Below the pieces are notes generated by a model. It searched no databases. It saw nothing but the letters and a program-made list of their open reading frames with translations, and had not been told where the DNA came from. Both the position numbers and the translations under genes were made by a program. DNA of 64,000 nt from Microthyrium microscopicum (taxonomy: Eukaryota > Ascomycota > Dothideomycetes > Microthyriales > Microthyriaceae), in contig MU004230.1 in assembly GCA_010405405.1 (NCBI GenBank), forward strand, positions 951,744 to 1,015,743, read 5' to 3'. Of the stretch, positions 11,368 through 23,654 are shown piece after piece (within the stretch, counting starts at the first letter, position 1; every line of letters starts with the position of its first letter).

Positions 11368-12590
11368 ATGTCAAATTTCTTCAACCTCAAGGCGCGTCAG
11401 GCCGCCGCTGTGGCGGCAGGCTCCTCAAAAGACGCATCCCCTAAGGAAAATGCAATGCAACCATGGGTAGAAAAATAGTACGTACTGCAAATGTTCGGGA
11501 ATCTGCGTATTCTGATACATCTAGTCGACCCAAAACTCTATCCGATGTAGCCGCTCAAGATCACACCACCACAGTCCTTCAACGAATGCTTCAATCCTCT
11601 AACCTTCCTCACTGCCTTATGTATGGTCCTCCAGGTACAGGCAAGACATCGACGCTGCTCGCCCTAGCGCGGCAACTATACGGCCCCGAGCTTATGCGAT
11701 CTCGTGTTCTTGAACTCAATGCATCCGATGAGCGAGGTATCAACATTGTCAGAGAAAAGATCAAAGACTTTGCACGTCAACAACTTTCAAATCCCCCAGC
11801 TGGTCCAGCAGGCATCGAATATCGCAAGAAGTACCCCGTTCCACCTTTCAAAATGATCATTCTCGACGAGGCCGACAGCATGACACAAGATGCCCAAAGT
11901 GCGTTGCGGCGAACAATGGAAACATATTCGAAAATCACTAGATTTTGCCTAGTATGCAACTATGTTACCCGGATCATCGATCCACTGGCAAGCAGATGTA
12001 GCAAATTTCGATTCAAGAGCTTGGACAAAAACAATGCTGCAAACAGATTGGAAGACATTGCAAAGCTTGAGAGTGTACCTCTGGAGGCAGGAGCGATCGA
12101 TGCCTTGGTTCGCTGCAGCGAAGGTGACTTGCGAAAAGCAATAACATACCTGCAGAGCGCTGCTCGACTCGTGGGCGCTTTGGGATCGAAGAAAGACAAA
12201 GATGGAGACGAAGAGATGGAAATTGATGATGACCAGTCTGGTAGTGTGACGGTCAAGATCGTGGAGGAGATTGCAGGTGTTGTACCCACTCAAGTCATTG
12301 ACGAACTTCATGGCGCTATGCAAGCAGGAAAGGGCAAGAAAGCAGGGTCGTCATATGACAGTATTGCTAAAGCTGTGGAGAATCTGGTTGCTGATGGCTG
12401 GAGCGGAACTCAAGTGATGACGCAGCTCTACGAACGACTTTTGTATGATGAAACTGTGCTTGACCCGCAAAAAGCTAAGATGGTCATGGTGTTTTCGGAA
12501 GTTGACAAGCGTCTTGTTGACGGAGTCGATGAGCAGCTTGCAATTCTTGACTTGTCGCTACGCGTTTCGACAATTATGGCTGCAGCATGA
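11368..12590 (+). CDS. RFC2: Replication factor C small subunit (yeast Rfc2 type)
   Basis: Two exons (11368-11477 and 11525-12590) give 391 aa. The start is fixed by the first exon, whose end PWVEKY joins to [13 protein letters not shown], the invariant RFC-box entry. AAA+ motifs follow in order: Walker [10 protein letters not shown], the LNASDERG box, Walker [10 protein letters not shown], sensor 1 region [17 protein letters not shown] with the arginine-finger motif SRCSKF, and sensor 2 GDLRKAI. The C-terminal domain contains an inserted acidic loop ([13 protein letters not shown]). It matches Rfc2 of yeast (RFC4 in human naming) better than the other small subunits. RFC loads the PCNA clamp at primer-template junctions in the nucleus. 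An ACGCGT box upstream suggests G1/S control. Confidence 0.97.
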
Positions 12591-12991
12591 GTTTATGTCT
12601 CTAATCATGTATGAACATGTCAGGCATAGCATTGTAAATGTCAATGGATCGGCTAGTGTTCTATTGACTTAAGAGACAAACATGCCTCCTCTGAGGACAA
12701 CACTGTGCTATTTAGTCTAGGACGTCACAAAGTGCTAATTGTTATTTTCAGCTCCTGTATAATATCCGCTACAGAATACTAGCATTTAATGGGAGAGGTT
12801 GATGTTGTCAACAAGGCTGGAGTTAGGCTGAACGTGCAGGGATGAGCTGACTTGCAGCTTTGACGCCATCAACATTTCCTTCCAACTTCCTGCACTCCCG
12901 ACCAGCACAGCAAGCGATCTTCAGCCTAAAACCCAATCTTCTAAAACTTTACAGTCGCATTTAAATTTCCATTTCGACGCATCGCCCTATA
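12591..12991. other. Intergenic between RFC2 and the CBS gene
   Basis: The 3' region of RFC2 and promoter of the CBS gene in tandem orientation. Nothing else recognised. Confidence 0.5.
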
Positions 12992-13526
12992 ATGACAACT
13001 TTAGACGGCCAGCCATCTGCAGCCTCTGCATGGGCAGACAAATACCGCGGGGTATGCATTTTTAACCACCGGCGTACGCGGTTTTTTCTGACGCTATTGA
13101 ATATAGGCTACAGTTGAAGATCTAGATCCACCACAAGCATTAAGCACAAATCCACACGAACCCATCGCGCATGCTCTCATGGTCGCTTTTGAGCGCGATT
13201 ACACCCATCTGACTGTCGTCTCCAGCGAAAACCGTGCGCTGTTAGGATACCTCTCGATACCCCGGCTAAAACAGATGCTCAAAGAGGGCAAGGTGACGGA
13301 ATCGGACAATGTCAAGAATGCCATGTTGAAGTTCAGGAGGGGCAAGGTCTACAAAGTCATTACCATGGATACACCGCTGGAAGAGCTGGAGGCCTTCTTC
13401 GAGGGTGGGGAAGACGGTTTGGGGAAGCAGGACTTTGCGGTTGTTACAGATTATACGAGACGATTCGTGCTGGGCGTCGCGACAAGGGCGGATTTGGAAG
13501 AGTTTGTTAAACGACGGCCTGCGTAG
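12992..13526 (+). CDS. Small CBS-domain protein
   Basis: Two exons (12992-13051 and 13107-13526) encode 159 aa. After a 20-residue leader the protein is one Bateman pair: CBS 1 at about residues 22-82 (TVEDLDPPQALSTNPHEPI, LTVVSSENRALLGYLSI) and CBS 2 at about 88-157 (KVYKVITMDTPLEELEAFF, FAVVTDYTRRFVLGVATRAD). CBS pairs bind adenosyl ligands such as AMP, ATP or SAM and usually regulate a partner. No catalytic domain is attached, so this is a stand-alone sensor module of unknown partner. The start ATG is the only one that joins in phase to the conserved second exon. Confidence 0.9.
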
Positions 13527-14149
13527 GGGCGGGAGCTTTGGCGTAGCTCAACACAACTACCCACCGAGGCGACGTAGGTGCCATGGCTGCAGTGGCAGTA
13601 TCAGCATGATACTTAAATTCCGCCTTGCTCCGCATTGTTTGTATACTCATATCGCCATGAATTTTTCGGTCGATCCTTTCAACATGACACCAGCAGAGAG
13701 TTTTGCATTCACCAACGGTCACTGAGGCATAATCATCAAGGCCTGTGGACTCGGCTGCAAGTTTTGCCCACGAACAAGCTTTTCAACTTGCATGTTCCTC
13801 TTCAAAACTCACATCGCTTCGTTCAGCTTTCGCTATCATGCAGAGTGACTTGATAGTCGAGTCAACGTACTTCGAATTGTTTGATCACGCCAAGTTGATG
13901 GATTGCCCGAAATTGGTTGTCGTTCTCCCTTCAAGTTACATGCTATCTCGGTTATGCTTCAATAAGGCGTTGGAGACTATTGGATAATATATCTGCCAAC
14001 CAAAGTAAGAGCACTAAGACTATACAGCGTTAGATACATCAAACTTGCAAAACCAACCATCAGAATCTATTCTGGCATTCTGTCGAACAAGAAGTGGCAG
14101 TGGTTATTTCTTGGATCCCAGTGTCTGTCTCATCAACAGTCCTTCCAGA
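13527..14149. other. Intergenic, convergent 3' regions
   Basis: Stretch between the CBS gene and the F-box-like gene, which converge. Short open frames on both strands show no family signature. Nothing else seen. Confidence 0.5.
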
Positions 14150-15234
14150 TCACACAGACAGGATATTGCGGTGTACATTTTTGGTGTTGCTGCCTTCCAT
14201 ATCAGACCAAAGATCATAGACGCGATTGAATGTGCCATGAGGTAGGCCGCAGAGCGATGGCATCGCTTTCCAAAGTCGAACTGCATACTTTCTTTCGATT
14301 CGAATCTGTTCGACATCTCGCGCGTTCCATAATTCAATTAGTCGTTCTCGGACGTGATGGTCGGAAATGCGATCGCGTCCCCATTGCAGCCAAAGCAACT
14401 TCGGACCTTCGTGGAGTAGACACCAATTTACCCAAGATTCTCCGTCCCGGAAGTCGTGCCACATGTACCATGGCAGTCTATCTCTTTCAGTCTGGTGAAT
14501 CTTGTTGGTATTTGACCAGTCAAAAACATCATCACCTTCGAGATGGACACTGCGAGACGTGTTCCTCATAAAGCGATGAATGTGAGGCAGATCATATTTG
14601 GTCTTGAAAAGGGATCTGACAATCTCTTCGGTCAGGCAATAAAAGTTGCCACGTTCTTGGTTCGACATGAGGTATCTCCTGCGTCGTTTGAAGATTAACT
14701 CTTCTCTTCTTTCGATCATGTCTGCTGCTCGACTGCTTATGGACTTCTTTGGGAACTGAGGATCTATGTGTTGCAAAAGACGCTGGAGCCGTTTTTTCAA
14801 GGGCATGCGAGGAATATTGTTGTCCGGAAGTCTATAAGCGTCTTTCGAAATTTCAGATAGCATTTTCGCGACGTGTAATCCAATGTCAATCCTGGCTCTT
14901 GCGGCATCGCCCATCGCATTGTCTGCAGAAAACCCAAGGTCAACGCAGTATCTACGAAATGACTCCAGGCGGAATCGATCGACGAGCACAGCGGTCAGAT
15001 GGCTGTAAACGAGACCACCAAGCCAACCAATTCCTGAGGAGATAGGATCGGACTTGGCTTGCTGTAGCATATGCGGGACATAATGGAATGCCTCCTCGGC
15101 CAGGTCCACGCAACTGCTCTGAATCAGAAGTGCCCAGCAACGACTGACCAGGCATAGGTTGAAGATGTCCATAACAGATAAACCTAAACGTATCATTATC
15201 AAGATCTCGTTTGGCAGGGTATCGAAGTTGGAAG
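14150..15234 (-). CDS. F-box-like domain protein (5' exon not resolved)
   Basis: The open frame ends at 14150 and encodes about 360 residues. It opens with an F-box-like segment, FDTLPNEILIMI followed by FNLCLVSRCWALLI, then a long helical region rich in Arg and Trp (KRRRRYLMSNQERGNFYCL, WYMWHDFRDGESWVNW). F-box proteins link substrates to SCF ubiquitin ligases through Skp1; the substrate here is unknown. No ATG precedes the F-box in this frame: upstream an in-frame stop is met first, so a short 5' exon must be spliced in. A candidate acceptor is AATAATAG just before 15234. The large F-box-like expansions of filamentous fungi contain many such proteins. Confidence 0.75.
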
Positions 15235-16329
15235 CTATTATTGGAAAGCCTGGCGTCAAAGGTGTCAGAATGGATACTTAGGTAGCTGATCCCGCCATGC
15301 TCATCCAGTTTGACTGTATAGCACCACGGTAACAGTAGTATGCGGTTTGCATGGTGGATAGTAAAAAGAAGAGATTGAAGGAATTGACCCTACCTTGGCG
15401 TGAGGTATTCCCAGGATGTGTTGTGCTTTGGGACAGCTACAGCGAGCTACTGGTTCAGTCCAGGTGACATGACATCAAAACAATGTCTGCCTCGCCGCCC
15501 CGTTGGTTCAACTTCGGTCTATTGAAACGTCGCTACATGCTATATGCTTTCTTGGTAGTGAGGTTTGCAGATGAATGGAAATGGGAACAGTGGAAGTGTA
15601 ATGACTGAAAAGCGAATGGATATCACCATAATTGGCCTTGCGTCTATAAAATTATAAAATAGCACCGTCCTCCTTACATACCGCTTCTGTTCTGTATCTG
15701 ATACAGATAGTAAAGTGGGAATTGTGTAAAAGACTACCATAAACCGACACATGCCAGGGACCAGCAAAGCTGTTTGGGCAAGTAAGCATATACTAGACTG
15801 CTCAGTTTGTTCTTAGCATTCCCGGCCCACTGTATTGTCCGCAGTGGTCTGTATATACTCTGAGCAATCAGCAAGATCATGATTAACCCTGACAATGATT
15901 GGGCCTTGTAAGTATGTCCTTGGCGTTATGTGTATCTTTGAAGTGCCCTAATATGAACACTTCTTTTATTAGCAGTCAACTGATAGACAAATTAACAATG
16001 AGCAAGTTTGAGCATTCTCAGCGCATCCTTAGCTGGCGCTTAGGCAAAACATTGATGGTTTTAGTCACTGTTGAGTAGAGAATCTCATGTCTTTTTAGTT
16101 CTTTCTCTCATAGGATTTTCTCAAAGATAGTGTTCTGAGCACATAATCCATCCTGTTACGTACTCATATATCAAATGCTCCCTGCTATGGTAATCAAATT
16201 CTCTTAAGTATATCATCGGCTAAGATGTGATGTTGAGGCACTCTTTATACATATCTCGTATACCGGGCTTCTGTACGACAAGATTCTTACTATGAAAGAA
16301 ATAACGCTTGAGACCTCATCACAGATATC
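15235..16329. other. Intergenic, divergent promoter region F-box-like / ferric reductase
   Basis: About 1.1 kb that should include the missing first exon of the F-box-like gene and both promoters. A 75-codon frame at 15540-15767 on the minus strand looks accidental. No repeats found. Confidence 0.45.
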
Positions 16330-18459
16330 ATGACCACGACTACAGCTCTGGTAGCCTTTCTGGCTTTAATGGTCACCGTCAAGCCAGCAGAGGCTATGAT
16401 ATCCAAGGGCCGCTTCGGACACGGTCTCATTGGTTATGGTATTCCTATGTATCAGCCATTTTGTGCCTCTGCATGCCGTGACAGCATCAAATCCGCAACT
16501 TTGAATTGCACTCCAGCAGTTTCTGGGACTCATGGTGAGCATTCAATGGCGATCACCGAGCCAAAGTGCTACGCTACTGATGAAAGTTTCCTTACCACAT
16601 TGGCCTACTGCGTGTCGCAACATTGCAGCAGCACTTCCCTCTGGAAAGTTGAGAGATGGTGGAAAGCGAATGTTGCTGGCAACGCAGATATACAGCCCGA
16701 GCCGAAATGGTCGTACCAGCAGACACTTCTCAGAATCACTACACCTCCAACTGCCAACTACAACAAGAAGGCTCCACTGAATACGACAACCTTGATTCCG
16801 AATTCTACATGGTTCACCAACTTCAACGCTGATAGCGAGTTCGAAACTCTCGAGATCACAAGTGAAAACTTTGGGTAAGTTCCCATAGTCAAGATGAATT
16901 TGCCCAGCTAATACTGCAATAGGCTTATCATCGTCCTCTCAGGAGTACTCGTACCTATAGTGTTCTCGTTAGCACGATTCTTGCCATTTCCATCACTTTG
17001 GCGCTCCAAAGTAAGCGCATTGATAGTAGATCCGCCCCTTTTTGGATCGAAACACAGCCAACCGGTTTTCTGGAATCTTTTGATACTACCAACCCGTGGC
17101 CAGGCCTTTTTCATTGCATACCTCACTATTCTTAACCTCGTTCTCTCATCTGTGGATATCTGGACTAAGCAGCCCAATTCTTGGTACGAGAGCACAAACG
17201 AAGCCATTACAACGTACATTGCAAATCGCACCGGTGTGCTGAGCTTTATAAATTTGGTTCTCGCTTTTCTTTACGCAGGCCGAAACAACTTTCTTCTCTG
17301 GATAACAAACTGGTCTCACTTGACATTCATTATTGCACATCGATATATTGCTCTTATTTCGACACTCCAAGCTATCATTCACTCAGTACTATACCTTGTG
17401 TTAAAGGTGCAAGCAGGTACACATACCTCAGAGTCGAAGCTATCCTACTGGATTTGGGGAGCTGCTGCTACCGTGGCAATGACCATTCTCCTACATACAT
17501 CTATTCACCCGATTCGTCAAAGGTGTTACGAGCTGTTCCTAGCGAATCACATTGTGCTCTCGATTATTGTCGTCATCGGAAGCTATTACCATATTCTCCT
17601 CCGATTTCAACATCAATGGGGATATGAAGTATGGATGTGGGCGGTGATGGCAGTGTGGGGCTTCGACCACATTGTTCGCTGGATTCGTCTCGCTAGACAT
17701 GGTATTCGTACGGCCCAGGTCACGATACTAGATGAAGATTATGTACGCGTCAATGTGCCCGGCGTAGCAGGCTCTGGTCACGCGTATCTTTACTTCCCGA
17801 CTCTGACATGGCGATTCTGGGAGAATCACCCATTTTCAGTAGCATCGACTCTCTTGCCAACTCCCGACCAAACTACACCAATGATCGACTCATCCGAATA
17901 CACCGATATGGAGAAGAAGGGCGGCAGATTACAAGCGCAGTTAGTGTCGGGATCTGATTCAGAATCTCACCGTAGTCAATCTTACAAAGGCCATGATGCA
18001 AGTCTGACGTTTTTGATTCGAACTCAAACTGGACTGACTCGACATCTTCATCAGCGAACCAACCTTCCCATTCTGATTGAAGGAAATTATGGCTCTGACA
18101 CCGACGTGACTCAATATTCAACTCTTATTGCCATTGCCGGGGGAGTTGGTATCACAGCCTTGCTACCTCTAATTCGAGCCCATAGTGGGCGAACAAAGTT
18201 GTACTGGGGTGCACGCTCCTCGGCGTTGATTAGAGACTTTGAGGTGTCGTTGGAAGGAATTGATAAGGATATAATTCTGGGACAAAGGATGGACATAGCT
18301 TTGGTTCTCGAGAATGAGCTAAGGGATGAGAAAGGCGAGGTCTGTGTGGTTTGTAGTGGGCCAAATTCCATGACTGACGAGGTGCGGACTGTCGTCACTA
18401 GACTTGTGTGGAAGAAAAACTTGAAGATCAAGCTGATTGTAGAGGCCTTTAGCTGGTAG
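16330..18459 (+). CDS. Ferric/cupric reductase transmembrane component (FRE family)
   Basis: Two exons (16330-16874 and 16923-18459) encode 693 aa. A signal peptide (to ~residue 22) is followed by a ~160-residue extracellular domain with several Cys, then about seven membrane segments. The ferric reductase core has paired His residues in neighbouring helices (IIAHRYIALISTLQAIIHS and HTSIHPIRQRCYELFLANHI), expected to bind two hemes. The cytoplasmic part has the FAD motif HPFSVAS near residue 483 and the NADPH-site motif GGVGITALLP near 587. Such proteins move electrons from NADPH through FAD and heme to reduce extracellular Fe(III) or Cu(II) before uptake. No partner ferroxidase or permease gene is adjacent, so it stands alone. 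It converges with the NmrA-like gene, 102 bp apart. Confidence 0.93.
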
Positions 18460-18561
18460 CGTACATATTAATCATTGCATTATACTATGAATGAGCTTCC
18501 ATAAATCTCAAGACTTGACACATACAAATAACTGCTCTCCTAGACGTGACCGAGCAAGCGC

Positions 18562-19434
18562 TCATTTTGACCCATCAAAGACTCCTACAGTCATGCCCAT
18601 CCACTGACTTGCGTGGCTTTCGAGATCTTTAGCAATAAATTCTGCATTTTGTTCAAGAGTGGTTGTATAACGGCCGGCATTCATAGCCGACAAGATCGGC
18701 CTCCCCATCAGAGGGATGTGCTTTACCCAAGAATCTTGCCACGCCGGAAGAGTCTCAGCACCTGCGACAAGTTCTCCATGCAGATTTCTGGTAGGCACAT
18801 CAAAGTTCGAAGATTCAGGAACCATGGTGGCTGGACATAGCATCGACCAGTCAACAGTGTCTGGTGGCAGCGACTTGAGAAGCTGGAGATTTTGACGATG
18901 CTCGAGATATATAGGGATGCTGTAAAATGTTAGTATTGTAATTCACCTGATTTCTTACGGCCCCCATTCTGAATGATAGATAGAAACAGTTTGCACGGAA
19001 TGAGAACAGAACAGAGTTTTGACTTACTACTTTGAGAGCATTGTTTTTGATCTGGGATAGTATAACACTCCCATACCTCCCATAAACCAACTTCTTAAAG
19101 GCTTCTTTCTCTCCGTGCTCGCATCTCGTATGGCATTGACCACAGAGCGAAATATCAAAGGCAGATCACTCTTTCCCCATGGAGGTAGTGCTGCCAACCC
19201 GGCGGTGTTGACAACAGCATCACAGTTGTTGTCCAGAATTGCTCCCTTGATTTTGGTCGAGTCCGTAGCGTCGCCTTGGAAAACGATGATCCGCCGGTAT
19301 ACAGCAGCCGGAAGAAGAGATTCGAGCTTGTCAGAGGACCGAACGTACGCAACTACGCTGTGGCCATGGGTGAGCAGCGCTGGTACGAGACGAACTCCCA
19401 TGTTTCCGGTGGCACCAATAAGAAGAACTTTCAT
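18562..19434 (-). CDS. NmrA-like / atypical SDR NAD(P)-binding protein
   Basis: Two exons (19434-19028 and 18919-18562) encode 254 aa. The start MKVLLIGATGNMG places the nucleotide-binding GxxGxxG (GATGNMG) at residues 7-13, as in NmrA/SDR-a5 proteins; an ATG-less codon pair precedes it. Other Rossmann landmarks are VVAYVRSSDKLESL, VFQGDATDSTKI and DAVVNTAGLAAL. The C-terminal half has VDWSMLCPATMVPE, the usual end of the fold. Such proteins are NAD(P)H-dependent reductases or redox sensors; no YxxxK pair typical of classical SDRs is evident, so a regulatory or unusual reductase role is possible. The substrate is unknown. Confidence 0.87.
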
Positions 19435-21074
19435 AGTCACTAAAGAATTCTATGTCTTGTGTGTGAGAAACGTGGGATGTTTTGGATTGTATGGCAATGG
19501 CTTTGATAGGATATGCTGGCAAATATAAAGGCAGTCTGTATGGCCCATGACTACGGAATACACCTCATTTATGAGCGCGAATGTAGACTTGAGCTGAATC
19601 GGGTTTGCATTGAGCCGTAGGTTGCAGCGCTGAACAACTCGCTCCTACCTGTTACAAATCTCATGGTTCGTTAGCAGTGGTTACGCAACTACCTAAGTGA
19701 TTATATGTCAGCGGCCGGGACGGAGTCAATGTTGTTGTTGTAGAGAAATCCAAAGAACGTTTCTTGCTGCCTACTACGGTATCGTTGGAGCCTGATGCTG
19801 TTCGGGCTGTCTCGGACTCGCGATTGACCGAGAACATGCCGAACTGGACTGATGTTATTTGCATTGTGAACCAATTCCCAGATTGGCTGAGATCCGACAG
19901 AAAATAGGACTTGTACGTATCTCGTATGACATTCCACCAGTGTTGGTGTGGAGTTTGAATGAATCAATGCCACGAGTCACCTGACACCAACTCGCCTCTC
20001 GTGGCGACAAAGCCTGGAGACAAAGCTGACAACGAGCATCTAAGCCAAATATAGATTTGATATCGAATCTTCCCACAAAGTCAAGCATTGATGCTGGAAT
20101 ATGATCGCTTTACAAGCGCCAGCACTCACACTACTACGGTACTCTGTTTTGAAAAGAGTTGGAGTTGAGTAGTTGAATTTCCATGGATCCTCAAACCTTA
20201 AGGAGGAGGCTTCCAAGGTTGACCGTTGAGGCTCAGCTGCACAGCTGAAATATGAGCGCCACTATGCACAGATCCCTTTCTGGTTAGACCGATCGATTGT
20301 GAACATGGGATTCTGAAATCCCCGTGCCGATGATCGTGATTTACACATCTCCATACCTGGTCATGTTTAGCGCGAACATTATTATTAGCTTAGGATTGAG
20401 CAAGCATGGCTTGAAAGCTTTAAATCCTTAAACGCAACTACTACACCACCGTTTTCTGATGGATAATGACCTGCTGACTCCAGTCCTAAGTCCTGACACA
20501 GCAGAGGTTGTCAAAGTTACCTCAAGATCACCGACGACAGGCCAATGTCTCGTAACTCTATCTTTGCGACTGAGGCTCGCTTCTATCGAGGTAAAGTTCA
20601 GCGAAGTAACCGTACACGAGCCAGCAACGGCACGAGGCTTACCGCAGGAGCTAAAAAATTCCAGTTCCAAAACATGGCACCATCGCATCTCCACTTTGTG
20701 GCCCCTTTTAGCGGCTCGGGATGCTGCTTTCTACTCACTTTGGCCAATCCAAAGTCAACGGAGCTTCATTTCTCCCCAAGATCGGCATCTCAGTCAGCCG
20801 TTGACCTTGCAATTCGAAAATGCGTCTGCTACTAATGTAAGATGCAAAATCCAATCAGTTAGATACACAAGGTACTGCGTACGAAAAGAGGAGCTGCATT
20901 GGGCGGAAGCATCCCGTAGGTCGTCTGAGTCCGAAGTCGTTAGAAACGACAGTGTGTCTCCGTAGGTGGCCTAGAAAATTTAGGCCCGAGACAATGTTTT
21001 TGACCGTATGCCCACAATGAACTGAACTTCTAGCCCCTGCAAAATCTTCAACTCCTTTCTTCTGGTCAACTACG
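19435..21074. other. Intergenic, divergent promoter region NmrA-like / CalB-like lipase
   Basis: 1.64 kb without a supported gene. A 168-codon frame on the plus strand (20459-20965) begins with ATG but has no recognisable domain, no introns and an open frame opposite part of it; I treat it as unproven. No repeats or RNA genes seen. Confidence 0.4.
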
Positions 21075-22589
21075 ATGTTCTTCTTATTACATTCACTGCA
21101 TTTCATATGTCTTATTGGTCAAGCTTTGGCAGCGCCAGCAGATTTGGTTCACGATGCATCTTTAGAGAAACGGGCTCTGGTTCCTAACGTCTTGAGCGGG
21201 GCAATTGGAACCGTCGATGGAGCGCTGTCTAGTGTTGTTGGAGGTGTAGCTGCCGATTCCAGCGAAGCCAGTGGCATATTCTCTGCTATTCTCGGCGCAA
21301 TTGAAGATACGATCAAGGACCAAGTCACAGCGACGCCAACAAACATAGCACAGGCAACCTCGGTTGTAGCCAGCATCTTCTCTGCAACACCAACGACCAT
21401 TTACGACGATATCATCAAGCTGGCTGCTAACGGCATAGCTCCTGATGCGACTGATCTCGCCAACCTACTAGTTGGCGCAGTCTCGGGACCAAACAGTGAA
21501 ACAAATATCAACCTGAAAAACCCGGCTTCGCCAATATATCCCAAGAAGAGCTCAACAGATCCGGCATATACATTGACCGAGACACAATTGCGTCAAGTCA
21601 TCTACATTCCTTCTACGTTCACTTATGGACAGAAGCCACCAGTTATTGTGAGTCTCGAACGCTTTTAAGAAGCAACATATAATAATCTCTGTCTAGTTGG
21701 TTCCCGGAACGGGTGCCACTGGATATCAATCATTTGATGGTAACTTCATTCCACTCTTGACTGGAGTCTCCTACGCCGATCCAGTCTGGCTTAACATTCC
21801 CATTCAACTCCTTGGAGATGCTCAGGTTAACGCAGAGGTAAGTCATGCAGGTTGAGACCATTTTGTATCGAGACTAACAAAGCAAAGTACGTCGCATACG
21901 CCATAAACTACATTAGCGGAATCTCGAAACGAAATTCTTCGATTATCTCATGGTCGCAAGGTGGTATCGATACTCAATGGGCTCTGAAGTACTTCTCTTC
22001 GACCCGTAAAGTCGTGTCAAACTTTATAGCAATCAGTCCGGACTACCACGGCACGCAACTAGCTTATCTCCTTTGCCCTTCGTTTCCGACTTTACCTTGC
22101 GCGCCCGCAGTGATTCAGCAAGAATACAACAGCAACTTCATTGCTACCCTCAGAAGCAATGGTGGAGATTCCGCCTACGTTCCCACAACCACAGTATACA
22201 GCTCAACTGATGAGATTGTACAACCACAGAGCGGTACGGGCGCCTCGGCATATCTACTCGATGCTAGGAATGTGGGAGTTACTAACAATCAAGTACAAGC
22301 CGTATGTGGAGGTCATCCTGCTGGGTTGTTCTACACACATGAAGGTGTGCTGTACAATCCATTAGCCTTTGCTTTGGCCAAGGATGCTCTCACAAATGGG
22401 GGACCTGGCAGAACGAGCAGACTTTCCAGTTTGAACACAGTTTGCGATGAAGTGGTTGCGCCAGGATTAAACTTGGCTAATGTACTCACTACGGAGGAGG
22501 CAATTAGTACCGCTGGCATTTCAGTGCTTATATACCCTTTCAAGGTTTTTGTCGAGCCGCCCATTATGTCTTATGCTGCTGGAAAGTAA
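21075..22589 (+). CDS. Secreted CalB-type lipase
   Basis: Three exons (21075-21647, 21697-21837 and 21888-22589) encode 471 aa. A signal peptide ends near residue 20 (ALAAPA), and a Lys-Arg pair at LEKRAL suggests propeptide processing. A ~130-residue N-terminal extension precedes the alpha/beta-hydrolase fold: oxyanion region LVPGTGATGYQSF, nucleophile motif SWSQGG (Ser ~261), acid in SSTDEIVQPQ (Asp ~346) and His in CGGHPAG (~381). These match the Ser-Asp-His triad motifs of Candida antarctica lipase B, which has TWSQGG and SATDEIVQP. It should hydrolyse esters or triacylglycerols outside the cell. The N-terminal extension is characteristic of filamentous-fungal CalB homologues. Confidence 0.93.
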
Positions 22590-23654
22590 TCTATAATGTT
22601 TTATGGAAGAGCAGGGTATCACTTAGGAGATTACTCTTCTATAGCTGATAGGATACACGAGAACATAATGTCAAATACAATAGTAATACTTTCGTACCAA
22701 ATCGACAACTTCAATTATCAGGAGAATATGAATCTTAGGTGTTAATGCCACACTGGTAATCCCTTTCCCAGCCTTGATTTCCCACCTCCTAACATGGATT
22801 TTTCGACCGATGCAACCAAGAGATATCGAACCTACAAGGAAACACCAGCGGCGAATCCCTGATCCGCTTTTGATCTTGCATATAACGATACATCCCAGGC
22901 CAATATCAAAATGTGGAACCACTCTACGGCCGCAGGTTGTCTCCCATTATTGACGATCGGGGATTTCACCCCTACTAGTTGTATCCACATCAACCGCGTT
23001 CCCGGAACCCAATTCACACGTCCTTGTTCCCGAAATCCCATCAGGAGAACAACCTTGACCAAACCACAAAACTACGCAATCTCTCGTTCATCCGCATTGA
23101 GGCTCTTTAGTGTCCACCACTCACATAACACCAAGTTCCCTGCTCCAGAAACGCCACACCATCGGGATCGTGAAGTCCCAACGGGATGCCTGCTAGAAAG
23201 AGTCTAGTTTAACCGTTAAGTTTTTAAATTCTGCATTGCCTTGGCGATCATAATATGCTAAAGTTCCAAAGTCCTATTATTTTCAGGATCAGCTTCACCG
23301 TTGACTATACTAGGCATGACATTCGTCCAACCACAGAGCGGTATGCTTGGTCATGAGAAGGAGACTGGCTTGTGGGCTGGTACGCCGGGCTAAAGGCATG
23401 AGTTGAGCGCGATTTTGATGAGATCATATCACCGAATTACTGGAACAGTGCGTTTCGGAATGGATCCGCTGTTGCTGAACCTACTAAGAGGTAAGTAGTA
23501 TTCAATGATATATAAGAAGAATCCCTACCCTTTATGAAGGCGAACACCACGCCATCCCAGTCCCGTTATCAGACGTCCATTTCATACATTCCATATTTTC
23601 ATAATACCAGTTTCATTAATTCAACCCCTTACTTTCGTTTAACCATTTCCAAAA
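22590..23654. other. Intergenic, lipase 3' region and promoter of small secreted protein
   Basis: About 1.07 kb. Apart from a TATA-like box at 23509 I see no element; several short frames (22671-23207) lack any signature. Confidence 0.45.
23509..23516 (+). promoter_or_regulatory. TATA-like box (TATATAAG)
   Basis: TATATAAG lies about 145 bp upstream of the start codon of the small Gly/Asn-rich secreted protein, a plausible TATA position allowing for a 5' UTR of about 100 nt. Inferred from sequence only. Confidence 0.4.

Noticed and set aside
13507-13987. Short frames on both strands between the CBS and F-box-like genes
   Set aside because: All under 110 codons, no motif, located in a convergent 3' region.
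20459-20965. 168-codon plus-strand frame between the NmrA-like and lipase genes
   Set aside because: It starts with ATG, but shows no domain, signal peptide or conserved-looking block, and another frame is open opposite. Probably accidental.
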